64,000 bases of DNA. Origin: an uncultured Christensenella sp. (GTDB lineage: Bacteria > Bacillota > Clostridia > Christensenellales > Borkfalkiaceae). The position numbers and the translations under genes were made by a program. Of this stretch, positions 16,741 through 23,748 are shown in pieces (the stretch's first letter is position 1; every line of letters starts with the position of its first letter). Under the pieces are notes generated by a model. The model was not told where the DNA came from and searched no databases. It saw only the letters and a list, made by a program, of their open reading frames with translations. The DNA is taken from positions 247,968 through 311,967 of the forward strand of contig CAJUGI010000002.1 in NCBI GenBank assembly GCA_910586065.1, read 5' to 3'.

Positions 16741-17233
16741 AGTCGTTAATCGTTTTGTATAGTGCCGCCGTATAGCGTGCAATCGTTTTGTCGCGGCTTT
16801 CGCGCGGCGTGATTTTTGCGTCTTTGTAATACGTCGTAAAATACTCCGTAATTATTTTGATTTGAAAATTTTTGTCGGTGCGCGTATCGTCCGCGATTGC
16901 CCGCCGCACGCACTCGTCCTCCGTAGTATTCAAAAATACGACCTTTGCTTTTAGGCGGGCGGCAAGTCGGTCGCGGTCTGCCTTTTTCGGTAAACCCGCG
17001 ATAACCCAACAACGGGGCGCGTCGATTGCGCTTTGTTCTATCAAGGCATAAATATAATCGCGTATATCGAATATTGTAGCGGTCAAATTGTTTAACGGCA
17101 TTTTGCCGTCGTAAAAACTTACCGCCGCCCGTATCGCGTCAAGGTCAACAACGAAGTCGCCGAGTTGCATATTTTCTTTGACGTAACGTGTTTTGCCGCT
17201 TGCGGGCGCACCGCATACAATTACAACGTCCAT
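16739..17233 (-). CDS. P-loop nucleotide kinase-like protein
   Basis: The 164-residue protein begins MDVVIVCGAPASGKTRYVKE, a Walker A loop. It continues with VVDLDAIRAA, an Asp-containing substrate-site pattern, and WVIAGLPKKADRDRL. It resembles the AAA_33 and phage nucleotide kinase group. AAGGTG precedes the start at 17233. The longer upstream frame to 17407 is a shadow of the holin gene. The kinase half of the HNH protein at 34846 is a paralogue (GAPCAGKSTYVQ and VVDLDRIHGA). The substrate is unknown. Placement after the holin is unusual for a kinase. Confidence 0.7.
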   Translation of the reverse strand: MDVVIVCGAPASGKTRYVKENMQLGDFVVDLDAIRAAVSFYDGKMPLNNLTATIFDIRDYIYALIEQSAIDAPRCWVIAGLPKKADRDRLAARLKAKVVFLNTTEDECVRRAIADDTRTDKNFQIKIITEYFTTYYKDAKITPRESRDKTIARYTAALYKTIND

Positions 17234-17235
17234 AA

Positions 17236-17628
17236 TTACACCTTCTTGTTTTTCAAGTCGTAGAGCGTCGCTTCGATTTGGTTTTGTACCCACGCGCCCA
17301 CGTCGCCGAAGTTCGCTTGTATGTAGTCTTTTGCTTCGGTCGATAACTGCGCTTGCGCCGCTTCCGCCGCCTGTTGCAAGGCGTGTTTTTGCGCTTCCTG
17401 CGTCCACGCTTCCGTACCTTTGATTGCTTGTACATAGGTTTGATACGTCGCCTTGACGACCGACGCGATAACGTCCACAATGCCCGATAAAAGAGCTTGC
17501 GCCTTTTGATTTTTGATTTTGGTCGATACAAGCGTTTTGACCTTAACCAATACCCAAGAGCCGAGCGCGGTAAGCAACGCGGCGGCGACCGTAATTGCGA
17601 TGTTGATTAAAATTTGTTGCCAATTCAT
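17236..17628 (-). CDS. Phage holin, LLH-type
   Basis: The 130-residue protein has one N-terminal membrane helix (ILINIAITVAAALLTALGSW), a KVKTLVSTKIKNQKAQALL segment and a long amphipathic helical region rich in A, Q and E ending with VQNQIEATLYDLKNKK. This matches the layout of LL-H-type holins in Bacillota phages. It lies between another small membrane protein and a P-loop gene, in the usual lysis position after the tail genes. Confidence 0.75.
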   Translation of the reverse strand: MNWQQILINIAITVAAALLTALGSWVLVKVKTLVSTKIKNQKAQALLSGIVDVIASVVKATYQTYVQAIKGTEAWTQEAQKHALQQAAEAAQAQLSTEAKDYIQANFGDVGAWVQNQIEATLYDLKNKKV

Positions 17629-17630
17629 AG

Positions 17631-17972
17631 TTAATCGTCCTCCGATTTTTTATTTTGCTTTGCTTGCTTCGGTGGTGTTTCGGGCAACGCCATAATGTCG
17701 TTGTAAAGTTCCGTTATAACGCCGTTGCCGCTGAGCGCGTGGTATGCTTCATATTCGCGCCGCACCGCGTCCTTCGCGTAAACGGGGCAATAGCCGCGCT
17801 CGACCCACTTTTCATTTTGCCGTATGATTTCGGCGCGTAAAAGACATTGCGTGCCGTTTTCGAGGGCTTTGTGCCGCTGTTTGCCCGACTTAAAATGCGC
17901 GATAACCGCCGTTACGACGACCCCGACGGTGGTACTTATAAACGCCGTTAAAATGGTTGCCGCGATGTTCAC
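17631..17972 (-). CDS. Small membrane protein, possible lysis accessory
   Basis: The start is taken as GTG at 17972, since GAGGTG lies 5 bases upstream. The product has one N-terminal membrane helix (ATILTAFISTTVGVVVTAVI) followed by a basic, charged domain of about 85 residues with CLLRAEIIRQNEKWVERGY. This resembles the small one-span proteins found next to the holin in Bacillota phages. It could be a second holin or antiholin. Confidence 0.6.
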   Translation of the reverse strand: MNIAATILTAFISTTVGVVVTAVIAHFKSGKQRHKALENGTQCLLRAEIIRQNEKWVERGYCPVYAKDAVRREYEAYHALSGNGVITELYNDIMALPETPPKQAKQNKKSEDD

Positions 17973-17973
17973 G

Positions 17974-18192
17974 TTACACCTCGACAAACCACTCGTCGCG
18001 CAACGACGTTTGCCCGCTTGCGGCGATTTCGTCCTTTGTCTTGCCGTCGAGAGCGTTTACCCATATTGCCCGCGCGTCGTCGATTTCGCGTTGCGTGAGT
18101 ATGCCCGCCGCCTTGTCTGCGTTTGCGGTTTCGAGCCATTTTTCAACACTAAAAACCGCCGAGCCGCTTTTTGCTTCCTGTTTGTTTGCCAT
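17974..18192 (-). CDS. Small hypothetical phage protein
   Basis: The 72-residue product (MANKQEAKSGSAVFSVEKW and onward) has no recognised domain. GGAGG precedes the start. It lies between the DGR reverse transcriptase and the holin cluster. It is too short and too unlike the four-helix Avd proteins to be called a DGR accessory factor. Confidence 0.55.
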   Translation of the reverse strand: MANKQEAKSGSAVFSVEKWLETANADKAAGILTQREIDDARAIWVNALDGKTKDEIAASGQTSLRDEWFVEV

Positions 18193-18200
18193 AATGAATA

Positions 18201-19253
18201 TTACCTCCGTTTTTTATTTTGTTGTTTTGTGTAATTACTTACAATGCGTTTGAGTTTGTTTTTCGGCGCATACGGGTAAATATACTTTTTGTAAAACCTG
18301 CAAGCGTTTATGTGCGATAGCCAACCGATAAGGGATAAGAGGCTCATAGCCTGTCGCGGTGTGATGTAACCCGTCTTTTTGACTTTGCGCACCCTGCGGC
18401 ATAATCGAAAAAATATGCGCTTGCGTAAAATGGTCTTATGCCTATAAAAGCGATACCCGACAAAATCAATCGGGCGGGAGTTTAACCGCCATACTTGCCA
18501 ATTATCCTTCAACTTTAAGCCGATACCGTGCAAATATTCGTTTATCGCCGCAACCGCGCGGCGTAACTTTCTTTTGTTGCTGTCGATTAAAACCATATCG
18601 TCAACGTACCGCACATAATATTTGATGTGTAATTGTTCTTTTACATAGTGGTCGAGTCCCTCCAAGTAAAAATTTGAAAACCATTGCGACGTATAGTAAC
18701 CAATAGGCAAGTGGTCGCCGCCGTTTTCGAGTATTTTGCCGATAAGTTCCAACATTCGCCCGTCTTTGATTTTGCGCCTCCACATATCAAGCAAAACGGA
18801 CGGGCGCACGCTGTCGAAAAACTTTGATATATCAAGTTTTGCACAGTACCGCATTTTGCCGTCGTGTATTGCCGTTTCGACGTATGCCTTCGCGTCAATG
18901 CCGCCGCGATTTGGTATGCTTCCGCAACAATACCGATACATACCGCGCATTATAACGGGTTGTAACGCCGTAATAACGAGCCAATGTATTATTTGGTCGG
19001 GATAAAATCGCGGTATTGTGATTGTGCGTTGCTTGCGGCAAGAATTGTCGTATATTACGCACGTTTGCGACGGCGATAATTTCACGTCGCCCGCTTCGAG
19101 CATTGTTTTGATTTCCTGCGCATAGCGGTCGATGTCGTCGATTATTCGACGTATATAGGCGCGGTCGGTTTTGCCCTTTGCCGCGTTGCGTATCGCCTTT
19201 TTGATAAAGTCGATGTCGCACATAGTTTCGTACAAATGACCGACCCGCTTCAT
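18201..19253 (-). CDS. DGR reverse transcriptase
   Basis: The 350-residue protein shows reverse transcriptase domains in order: LDISKFFDSV (residues 140-149), the IGYYTSQ box (184-190) that fits the GxxxSQ signature of DGR and group II-like enzymes, and the catalytic YVDD (216-219). A basic thumb-like C-terminus ends KKRR. AAGGAG lies upstream of the ATG at 19253. The template repeat is directly upstream and the mutated gene lies beyond it, the standard DGR cassette order. Its error-prone copying of template adenines is supported by the TR/VR comparison. Confidence 0.95.
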   Translation of the reverse strand: MKRVGHLYETMCDIDFIKKAIRNAAKGKTDRAYIRRIIDDIDRYAQEIKTMLEAGDVKLSPSQTCVIYDNSCRKQRTITIPRFYPDQIIHWLVITALQPVIMRGMYRYCCGSIPNRGGIDAKAYVETAIHDGKMRYCAKLDISKFFDSVRPSVLLDMWRRKIKDGRMLELIGKILENGGDHLPIGYYTSQWFSNFYLEGLDHYVKEQLHIKYYVRYVDDMVLIDSNKRKLRRAVAAINEYLHGIGLKLKDNWQVWRLNSRPIDFVGYRFYRHKTILRKRIFFRLCRRVRKVKKTGYITPRQAMSLLSLIGWLSHINACRFYKKYIYPYAPKNKLKRIVSNYTKQQNKKRR

Positions 19254-19314
19254 TTCCTTTAATCTCCTTGCGGTCGTTCAATGATTTACTAAACCGCCCT
19301 CTTTGTGGAGTGTT

Positions 19315-19328
19315 TTTTGCCAAGTGGC
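19315..19328. other. Hairpin between TR and reverse transcriptase
   Basis: TTGCCA-AG-TGGCAA is a perfect 14-bp palindrome in the spacer just 3' of the template repeat. It could be part of the structured template RNA needed for priming. Confidence 0.4.
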
Positions 19329-19369
19329 AAGGACTGTCCGCGCTTTAAGCGAATATATCAAGATTAAAT

Positions 19370-19493
19370 GCGACCCCCGATGTTCGCGTTCGAGTTCGAC
19401 GGCGTGTAATTACCGTTCCAATACCACAAACCCGCGTTCGTCGTGTTGTTCCAATTACCGCCAACCGCCAAGACGGAGCCGTTCACGTTCGCG
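19370..19493 (-). repeat. DGR template repeat (TR)
   Basis: 124 bp in the non-coding spacer upstream of the reverse transcriptase, homologous to the variable repeat at 19585-19708. Read in the register of the target gene it is rich in AAC/AAT codons (for example GGNWNNTTNAGLWYWNGNY), the classical DGR template design. It ends at the shared GC-rich segment CATCGGGGGTCGC. Confidence 0.95.
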
Positions 19494-19534
19494 GCGGGGA
19501 GTGCGCCGACTGCCCTTTAATCGTTGTTTTAATC

Positions 19535-19556
19535 GCAAGGGGGGAGTCCCCCTTGC
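19535..19556. other. Hairpin downstream of the DGR variable repeat
   Basis: GCAAGGGGG and CCCCCTTGC form a 9-bp perfect stem with a 4-base loop, 28 bp beyond the 3' end of VR, after the target stop codon. Known DGRs have a GC-rich stem with a tetraloop in this position that aids target recognition. Confidence 0.75.
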
Positions 19557-19563
19557 AACCCCC

Positions 19564-20616
19564 TTAAAGAGGCTTTTTGCAAAGGCGACCCCCGATGCCC
19601 GCGTCCGAGTGCGACGGCGTGTAACCACCGCGCCAAAACCACAAACCCGCGCTCGTCGCGATGACCCAAGCACCGCCAACCGCCAAGACGGAGCCGTCCA
19701 CGAGCGCGTAGTCGCAAAAATACGTTGTCGCGCTTCCGCCGCTTGCTTCGGTTGCGTACTGTATAAGGGGGTTTCGGTTAAGCGGGGCAACCTTTTTTAT
19801 CCAACCGCCGCCCGACGAGCGGTTGCCGTGATACACATACGGCGACGTGATTTTGCCCGCCGCGTAAGATTTCGGGTCGGTGCAAATATACACTTTTTCG
19901 GACGAAAACGATATACCGTCGCACCAAGTAAACGTATTGCCCCACAAATTCTCGATACCGCGATATTTGCAAGCGTGTTTTCCGTCCGTGTTGCTTTCCT
20001 CCGACCCCGACGGCGTTTTGACCGCGTCCGTCCTGCCCGTTGCAACCGCCGCCGAATTACCGTTTGCATATCCGTACATAATCGCTTGCGAGTTCGTTGT
20101 TTTCATTTCAACGAGCCATAATTCTTTGATTATCAAGTCAATCAAAAAATCGTACTGTTGATAACCGTCGCCGTTCGCTTTGCAAGCGGTACGGAGCGCG
20201 TCGCAAGTGATGTTTACAAGCACGGTCGCGCCCGACTTTGAATAGGCGCGGGACGAATTGCCGCTCGCTTCGTACTTGCCGACAAGGATATAATCAAGTT
20301 CGTTGCCTTCGCCGTCGACGAAAAGGGTTGAAAAACCGTCGTACCGCACGCCCGATATTTGATGTTTGAACGTGCCGTCGTCGTTCGGCGTGATTTTCGC
20401 GTAAAATTTCGGTATCTTGATAAACACGTTGCCCGCCGCGTCCGTTACTTCCTGCATATCCGAGTACGGATAGCAACGGTCGAAGTCTGACGTAATATCG
20501 GTCGTGCCGACCGTTACGTTTAACCCGACCGCGTCGTCGGTGCGGATAAGCGCGGCGGGGTTAGACGAGCCGACTTTATCAACGCCGTAAATTTTTGCCT
20601 TTTCAAAGTTTAACAT
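19564..20616 (-). CDS. DGR-diversified tail-fibre / receptor-binding protein
   Basis: The 350-residue protein ends in a C-type-lectin/FGE-like fold, shown by segments such as CKYRGIENLWGNTFTWCDG and AGLWFWRGGYTPS. The variable residues lie in the last 45 residues, within the VR. It follows the tail-fibre shaft gene with a short gap, so it is probably the distal adhesin that contacts the host. AGGAGG lies before the ATG. By analogy with Bordetella phage Mtd, diversification would change receptor specificity. Confidence 0.9.
   Translation of the reverse strand: MLNFEKAKIYGVDKVGSSNPAALIRTDDAVGLNVTVGTTDITSDFDRCYPYSDMQEVTDAAGNVFIKIPKFYAKITPNDDGTFKHQISGVRYDGFSTLFVDGEGNELDYILVGKYEASGNSSRAYSKSGATVLVNITCDALRTACKANGDGYQQYDFLIDLIIKELWLVEMKTTNSQAIMYGYANGNSAAVATGRTDAVKTPSGSEESNTDGKHACKYRGIENLWGNTFTWCDGISFSSEKVYICTDPKSYAAGKITSPYVYHGNRSSGGGWIKKVAPLNRNPLIQYATEASGGSATTYFCDYALVDGSVLAVGGAWVIATSAGLWFWRGGYTPSHSDAGIGGRLCKKPL
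19585..19708 (-). repeat. DGR variable repeat (VR)
   Basis: Encodes the C-terminus of the tail-fibre protein. It differs from TR at 19 of 124 positions, every one an adenine in TR on the coding strand, giving 13 amino-acid changes, such as N to D, A, V, I, R, G or H and Y to F. The last 13 bases (CATCGGGGGTCGC), the initiation of mutagenic homing end, are unchanged. Confidence 0.95.
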
Positions 20617-20618
20617 TT

Positions 20619-21689
20619 TTAATTGCCTCCTTCGAGCGCGGTAAGCCGCGCAAAAATACTTTTTAATACTTTGTCGATTTCGCCGCCGCGCGTGTAGCCG
20701 ACGGCTTTTTCCGCTTCCGCCGCCTGTGCCGCATAAATAACGATTTGCGCGGAGTCCGCGTGTTCGGCGTTTGCGATTTTGTCGTCGCTATGTACAAGGT
20801 CGTCGGCGGGGTATGTCGCTTGCGGCTCGCCGTTAAGCGTAACCTTCGTGCCTTGCTTTTCGGCAATCTGCGTTTCGAGTTCGTCAACCTTGTTGCTTGC
20901 GGCGGTTGCGGTGTCTGCCGCCGCGCCCGCCGTGTCGACCGCGCCCGCCGCCGTTGCGTTTGCCGCCTTGATTTGCGCGTCGAGTCCGTTCGCGGTCGTG
21001 AGTGCCGTTTGTGCGTTCGTCTTTGCCGTGTTTGCCGTCGTAACGGCATTATCGGACTTTGCGTTTGCGCCGTTCGCGGTGGTAACTGCCGCCGCCGCTT
21101 TGGTGCGTGCGTCGTTCGACGTATCGACCGCCGCATTTGCCGTCGTAACGGCGTTTTGCGCCGTTGCAAGCGCATTGTCGACGATTGCCTTCATTGTGGC
21201 ATAATCGCAAACGGGTTTTATCAATCGCGTTAAATTGACGATTTGCGTCCCCGATATTTCAAACGAATATATCGGGAGTTCGTATGCCGTATTTACGTTA
21301 TCCGCTTCCGCCGCGTAAACGTCGTTTTGTTCGAGTTCGCGGTTTAACGCTTCCCAAGACGTTTGTACTTTCGCAATGAGTGTTACGTTTAATTCGTCGG
21401 CGGGGTGGTACGTTTCGATACGGGCGACGACGTAACCCTTGAACGTGTCGAAAATTTGCGGGCGCAAGATTTCGGGCGCGGTAATTTCCGCCATACGCGC
21501 ACAAACCACAAACGCGCCCGTCCCGACTTGAATTTGATTGCCGCCGACGACGCTTGCGGCGAGTTCGTCGCCGTAATTCAAATAATAGCCGTGCGCGTTG
21601 TTTTGGTCGATAAAGCGCGATTTTACTTCGAGCGCGTACAAATTCGCGTTAAAATTGCTTTGCCCTTGAAAAGTAACGGGTTTTATCAT
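20619..21689 (-). CDS. Tail fibre / baseplate shaft protein
   Basis: The 356-residue protein has a beta-rich N-terminal domain (residues 1-170, MIKPVTFQGQSNFNANLYAL) and a long alanine- and threonine-rich heptad-like stretch (TTANAAVDTSNDARTKAAAA, TTANGANAKSDNAVTTANTA) expected to form a trimeric coiled coil. A small C-terminal region follows. It links the baseplate to the adhesin encoded just downstream. The repetitive DNA explains several long spurious frames on the opposite strand. Confidence 0.78.
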   Translation of the reverse strand: MIKPVTFQGQSNFNANLYALEVKSRFIDQNNAHGYYLNYGDELAASVVGGNQIQVGTGAFVVCARMAEITAPEILRPQIFDTFKGYVVARIETYHPADELNVTLIAKVQTSWEALNRELEQNDVYAAEADNVNTAYELPIYSFEISGTQIVNLTRLIKPVCDYATMKAIVDNALATAQNAVTTANAAVDTSNDARTKAAAAVTTANGANAKSDNAVTTANTAKTNAQTALTTANGLDAQIKAANATAAGAVDTAGAAADTATAASNKVDELETQIAEKQGTKVTLNGEPQATYPADDLVHSDDKIANAEHADSAQIVIYAAQAAEAEKAVGYTRGGEIDKVLKSIFARLTALEGGN

Positions 21690-21699
21690 TGCTTGCCTC

Positions 21700-22878
21700 C
21701 TATGCTTTGATTATTTCGGTCAAAAGTATTTTCTTAAAACCGAGTTTAATTTTGGTGCTTTTGCCGCTTCCGTTTAGCGTTGTTATTTTTTCGCTTATGG
21801 GGAGCGTCTTGTAAAGTTTGCCGTCGTAGTATAGCGCAACCTTCGTATATAGCCGATAACCCGAAAAATCGAGCGGGTCGATTACGGCGTTATTGTCGAT
21901 TATGATATTATCGACGTATCGGGCGTTTGCAAGTTCGTTGACGGCGTTAAACTGCGCGTCGGCTAAATACTCGGACTCGTAATATTTCGCCTTTACGGGG
22001 TATAATCTGCCCGCGACGTTGCCGCTTGCGTCCGCCTGTACAATATCGTTGTTTTTCGTTCGGTAATAATACACGGTCGCAAGGGTGGACGGGCGGGGTT
22101 TATATTTCGGGATATATACGGGCGAGCCGTCGTCGTTAAATACGGGGTTGCCGTTTTCGTCGGTCTTTTGCGTGGTGGTGTAAACGATGTTGCCGTCCTC
22201 GTCCGTTTCGGGCGTGTCAACCTTGTATTTGATAGTTGCAACCGCTTTGTTTGTCGCGGTCGATGTAGTTGTCAACTCGTGTATAAAGTCGCTTAAATTG
22301 ATTGTTACGCGGTCGTTACACTTAACGAACGTAAAAACGATTTTGCCCGCCGCCACGTTATAAAAACTTTCGATATTGTATTCGTAATATTTCAAGTAGC
22401 ATTTCAAAAACTTGTACGCGTTTACGAATTGATACGTCCCTTGCAAACTGCCGTATGTTTCGGTCGTATCGGTGTTGTCGGTCGGAATAATCACGTCGAC
22501 GGGTATCAAACGCGTTGCCGCGTCCGCGCCGTTAAATACCGCCGCTTTTACCTTTTCAAAGATTTTCGATAACCGCGCGTCAAAACTGCCGTCGGCGGTA
22601 AAATCAAGCAATATTTCGGTGTCCCACAAAGTTTTGAAGTCGAGTCCTTTTACCTTGCGTTTGTTGTTTTCGGGGGTAACTTCGTCGGCAAAACAAGCGT
22701 ATTGATAATTGCCCGCGTCGTCGTTCAAAACAACGATTTTTGCGTCGTTCACGTCCTCGTCGTTCACACCTTCGGCGGTAAAAGAGTCGTTATCGTAAAC
22801 GCGCGTCGTCAAGTCATACGTTGCGTTGTCGACGTTCGTTATATGCCGTTTGTTTTCGTCGTAAATTGCTATATACAC
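21700..22878 (-). CDS. Tail-associated / baseplate hub protein (Gp37-like)
   Basis: The 392-residue protein follows Dit in the tail operon. It begins MYIAIYDENKRHITNV and has the beta-rich layout of siphovirus hub proteins of the ReqiPepy6 Gp37-like type, with GLDFKTLWDTEILLDF near residue 78. No peptidoglycan hydrolase domain is visible. Its exact role is inferred from position. Confidence 0.7.
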   Translation of the reverse strand: MYIAIYDENKRHITNVDNATYDLTTRVYDNDSFTAEGVNDEDVNDAKIVVLNDDAGNYQYACFADEVTPENNKRKVKGLDFKTLWDTEILLDFTADGSFDARLSKIFEKVKAAVFNGADAATRLIPVDVIIPTDNTDTTETYGSLQGTYQFVNAYKFLKCYLKYYEYNIESFYNVAAGKIVFTFVKCNDRVTINLSDFIHELTTTSTATNKAVATIKYKVDTPETDEDGNIVYTTTQKTDENGNPVFNDDGSPVYIPKYKPRPSTLATVYYYRTKNNDIVQADASGNVAGRLYPVKAKYYESEYLADAQFNAVNELANARYVDNIIIDNNAVIDPLDFSGYRLYTKVALYYDGKLYKTLPISEKITTLNGSGKSTKIKLGFKKILLTEIIKA

Positions 22879-22890
22879 GCCGCCGCCCCC

Positions 22891-23748
22891 TTAATCGAAT
22901 AAATAACGCTTTATCGACATTTCGATTGTGCCGTCGTCGTCCGCCGTCATATTCGAGCCGATGTAATACTCGCCCTGCGGCAAGTATAAAAACGATTGCT
23001 TTGTTTTATCGGTAAGCCCGTAACCGTTCGACGTTGCGCCGCTGTCGGTGTCGGTAACGGTTATTTTTTTAGTAGTGGGGTCAATCAAAATTTCCGTGCC
23101 GTCGGTGTTGTTCGTCGATAACGCTATTTCGGCAACGACGCGGTCGTTCATATCCGCCAAGTAAAGGCGGATATTTGCGGCGATGTCGCCCGTAATTTTT
23201 ATGACGATAGGCGCGTCCACAAAAAACGGGTTTGATACCTTGTATTTGTTTTTGAAAACCATACCCGCAAAACCAAAAGGGAAGTGCAAGGGGAAGGCGG
23301 TATTTGCCGCGTCCGTGCGCTTCAACGCAAAAGATTGTTCGACGCGTTCGTACCAATACGTTTGACGGTCAAATACAAGCGTTTCGGCGAAAATGCCCTC
23401 CGCGTCGATTTCCGACTTCGGTATCGTGTTCAATACCACTTCGCAAAATTTGTCGGTAATTCCGTCGTTGTATTCAAACAAAAACGGCGATGTACCGCAC
23501 TCCGCAAAGAATAACAACAAACTTTTATAATTGCCGTAACCGTTCGAGCCGTCGGCGTTAAAATATACGGTTAGTTGTATTTGTTCAAAGTCGGGTTTTA
23601 CGTTCGTTAAATGCTTGCCTTTTTCGCTTTCTTTGTACGATAGCGAGAATTTGTTGCCGAGTCCTTGCGGCTCGGCGGCAAGCGCGGTTTCGGTATTCAA
23701 GTCAAACGATTTCGATTTGTCGTAGGTGTGCAAAATAAATTTACGCAT
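22891..23748 (-). CDS. Distal tail protein (Dit)
   Basis: The 285-residue protein directly follows the tape measure gene and overlaps its end by one base. The segments YKSLLLFFAECGTSPFLFEY and VVLNTIPKSEIDAEGIF resemble siphovirus Dit N-terminal domains, and PLHFPFGFAG is a typical feature. It should form the hexameric ring between the tail tube and the baseplate hub. Confidence 0.8.
   Translation of the reverse strand: MRKFILHTYDKSKSFDLNTETALAAEPQGLGNKFSLSYKESEKGKHLTNVKPDFEQIQLTVYFNADGSNGYGNYKSLLLFFAECGTSPFLFEYNDGITDKFCEVVLNTIPKSEIDAEGIFAETLVFDRQTYWYERVEQSFALKRTDAANTAFPLHFPFGFAGMVFKNKYKVSNPFFVDAPIVIKITGDIAANIRLYLADMNDRVVAEIALSTNNTDGTEILIDPTTKKITVTDTDSGATSNGYGLTDKTKQSFLYLPQGEYYIGSNMTADDDGTIEMSIKRYLFD

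Noticed and set aside
17234..17407. N-terminal extension of the P-loop kinase
   Set aside because: It overlaps the holin gene out of frame. AAGGTG supports the start at 17233.
17631..18192. DGR accessory protein (Avd)
   Set aside because: One product has a membrane helix and the other is only 72 residues. Neither has the four-helix Avd pattern.
19303..20121. 272-codon plus-strand frame over the DGR target
   Set aside because: It is antisense to the well-supported target and covers TR and VR. It has an arginine-rich composition typical of shadow frames in GC-rich DNA and no ribosome binding site.
20880..21200. Tandem DNA repeats
   Set aside because: The repetitiveness comes from alanine/threonine heptads of the tail-fibre coiled coil.
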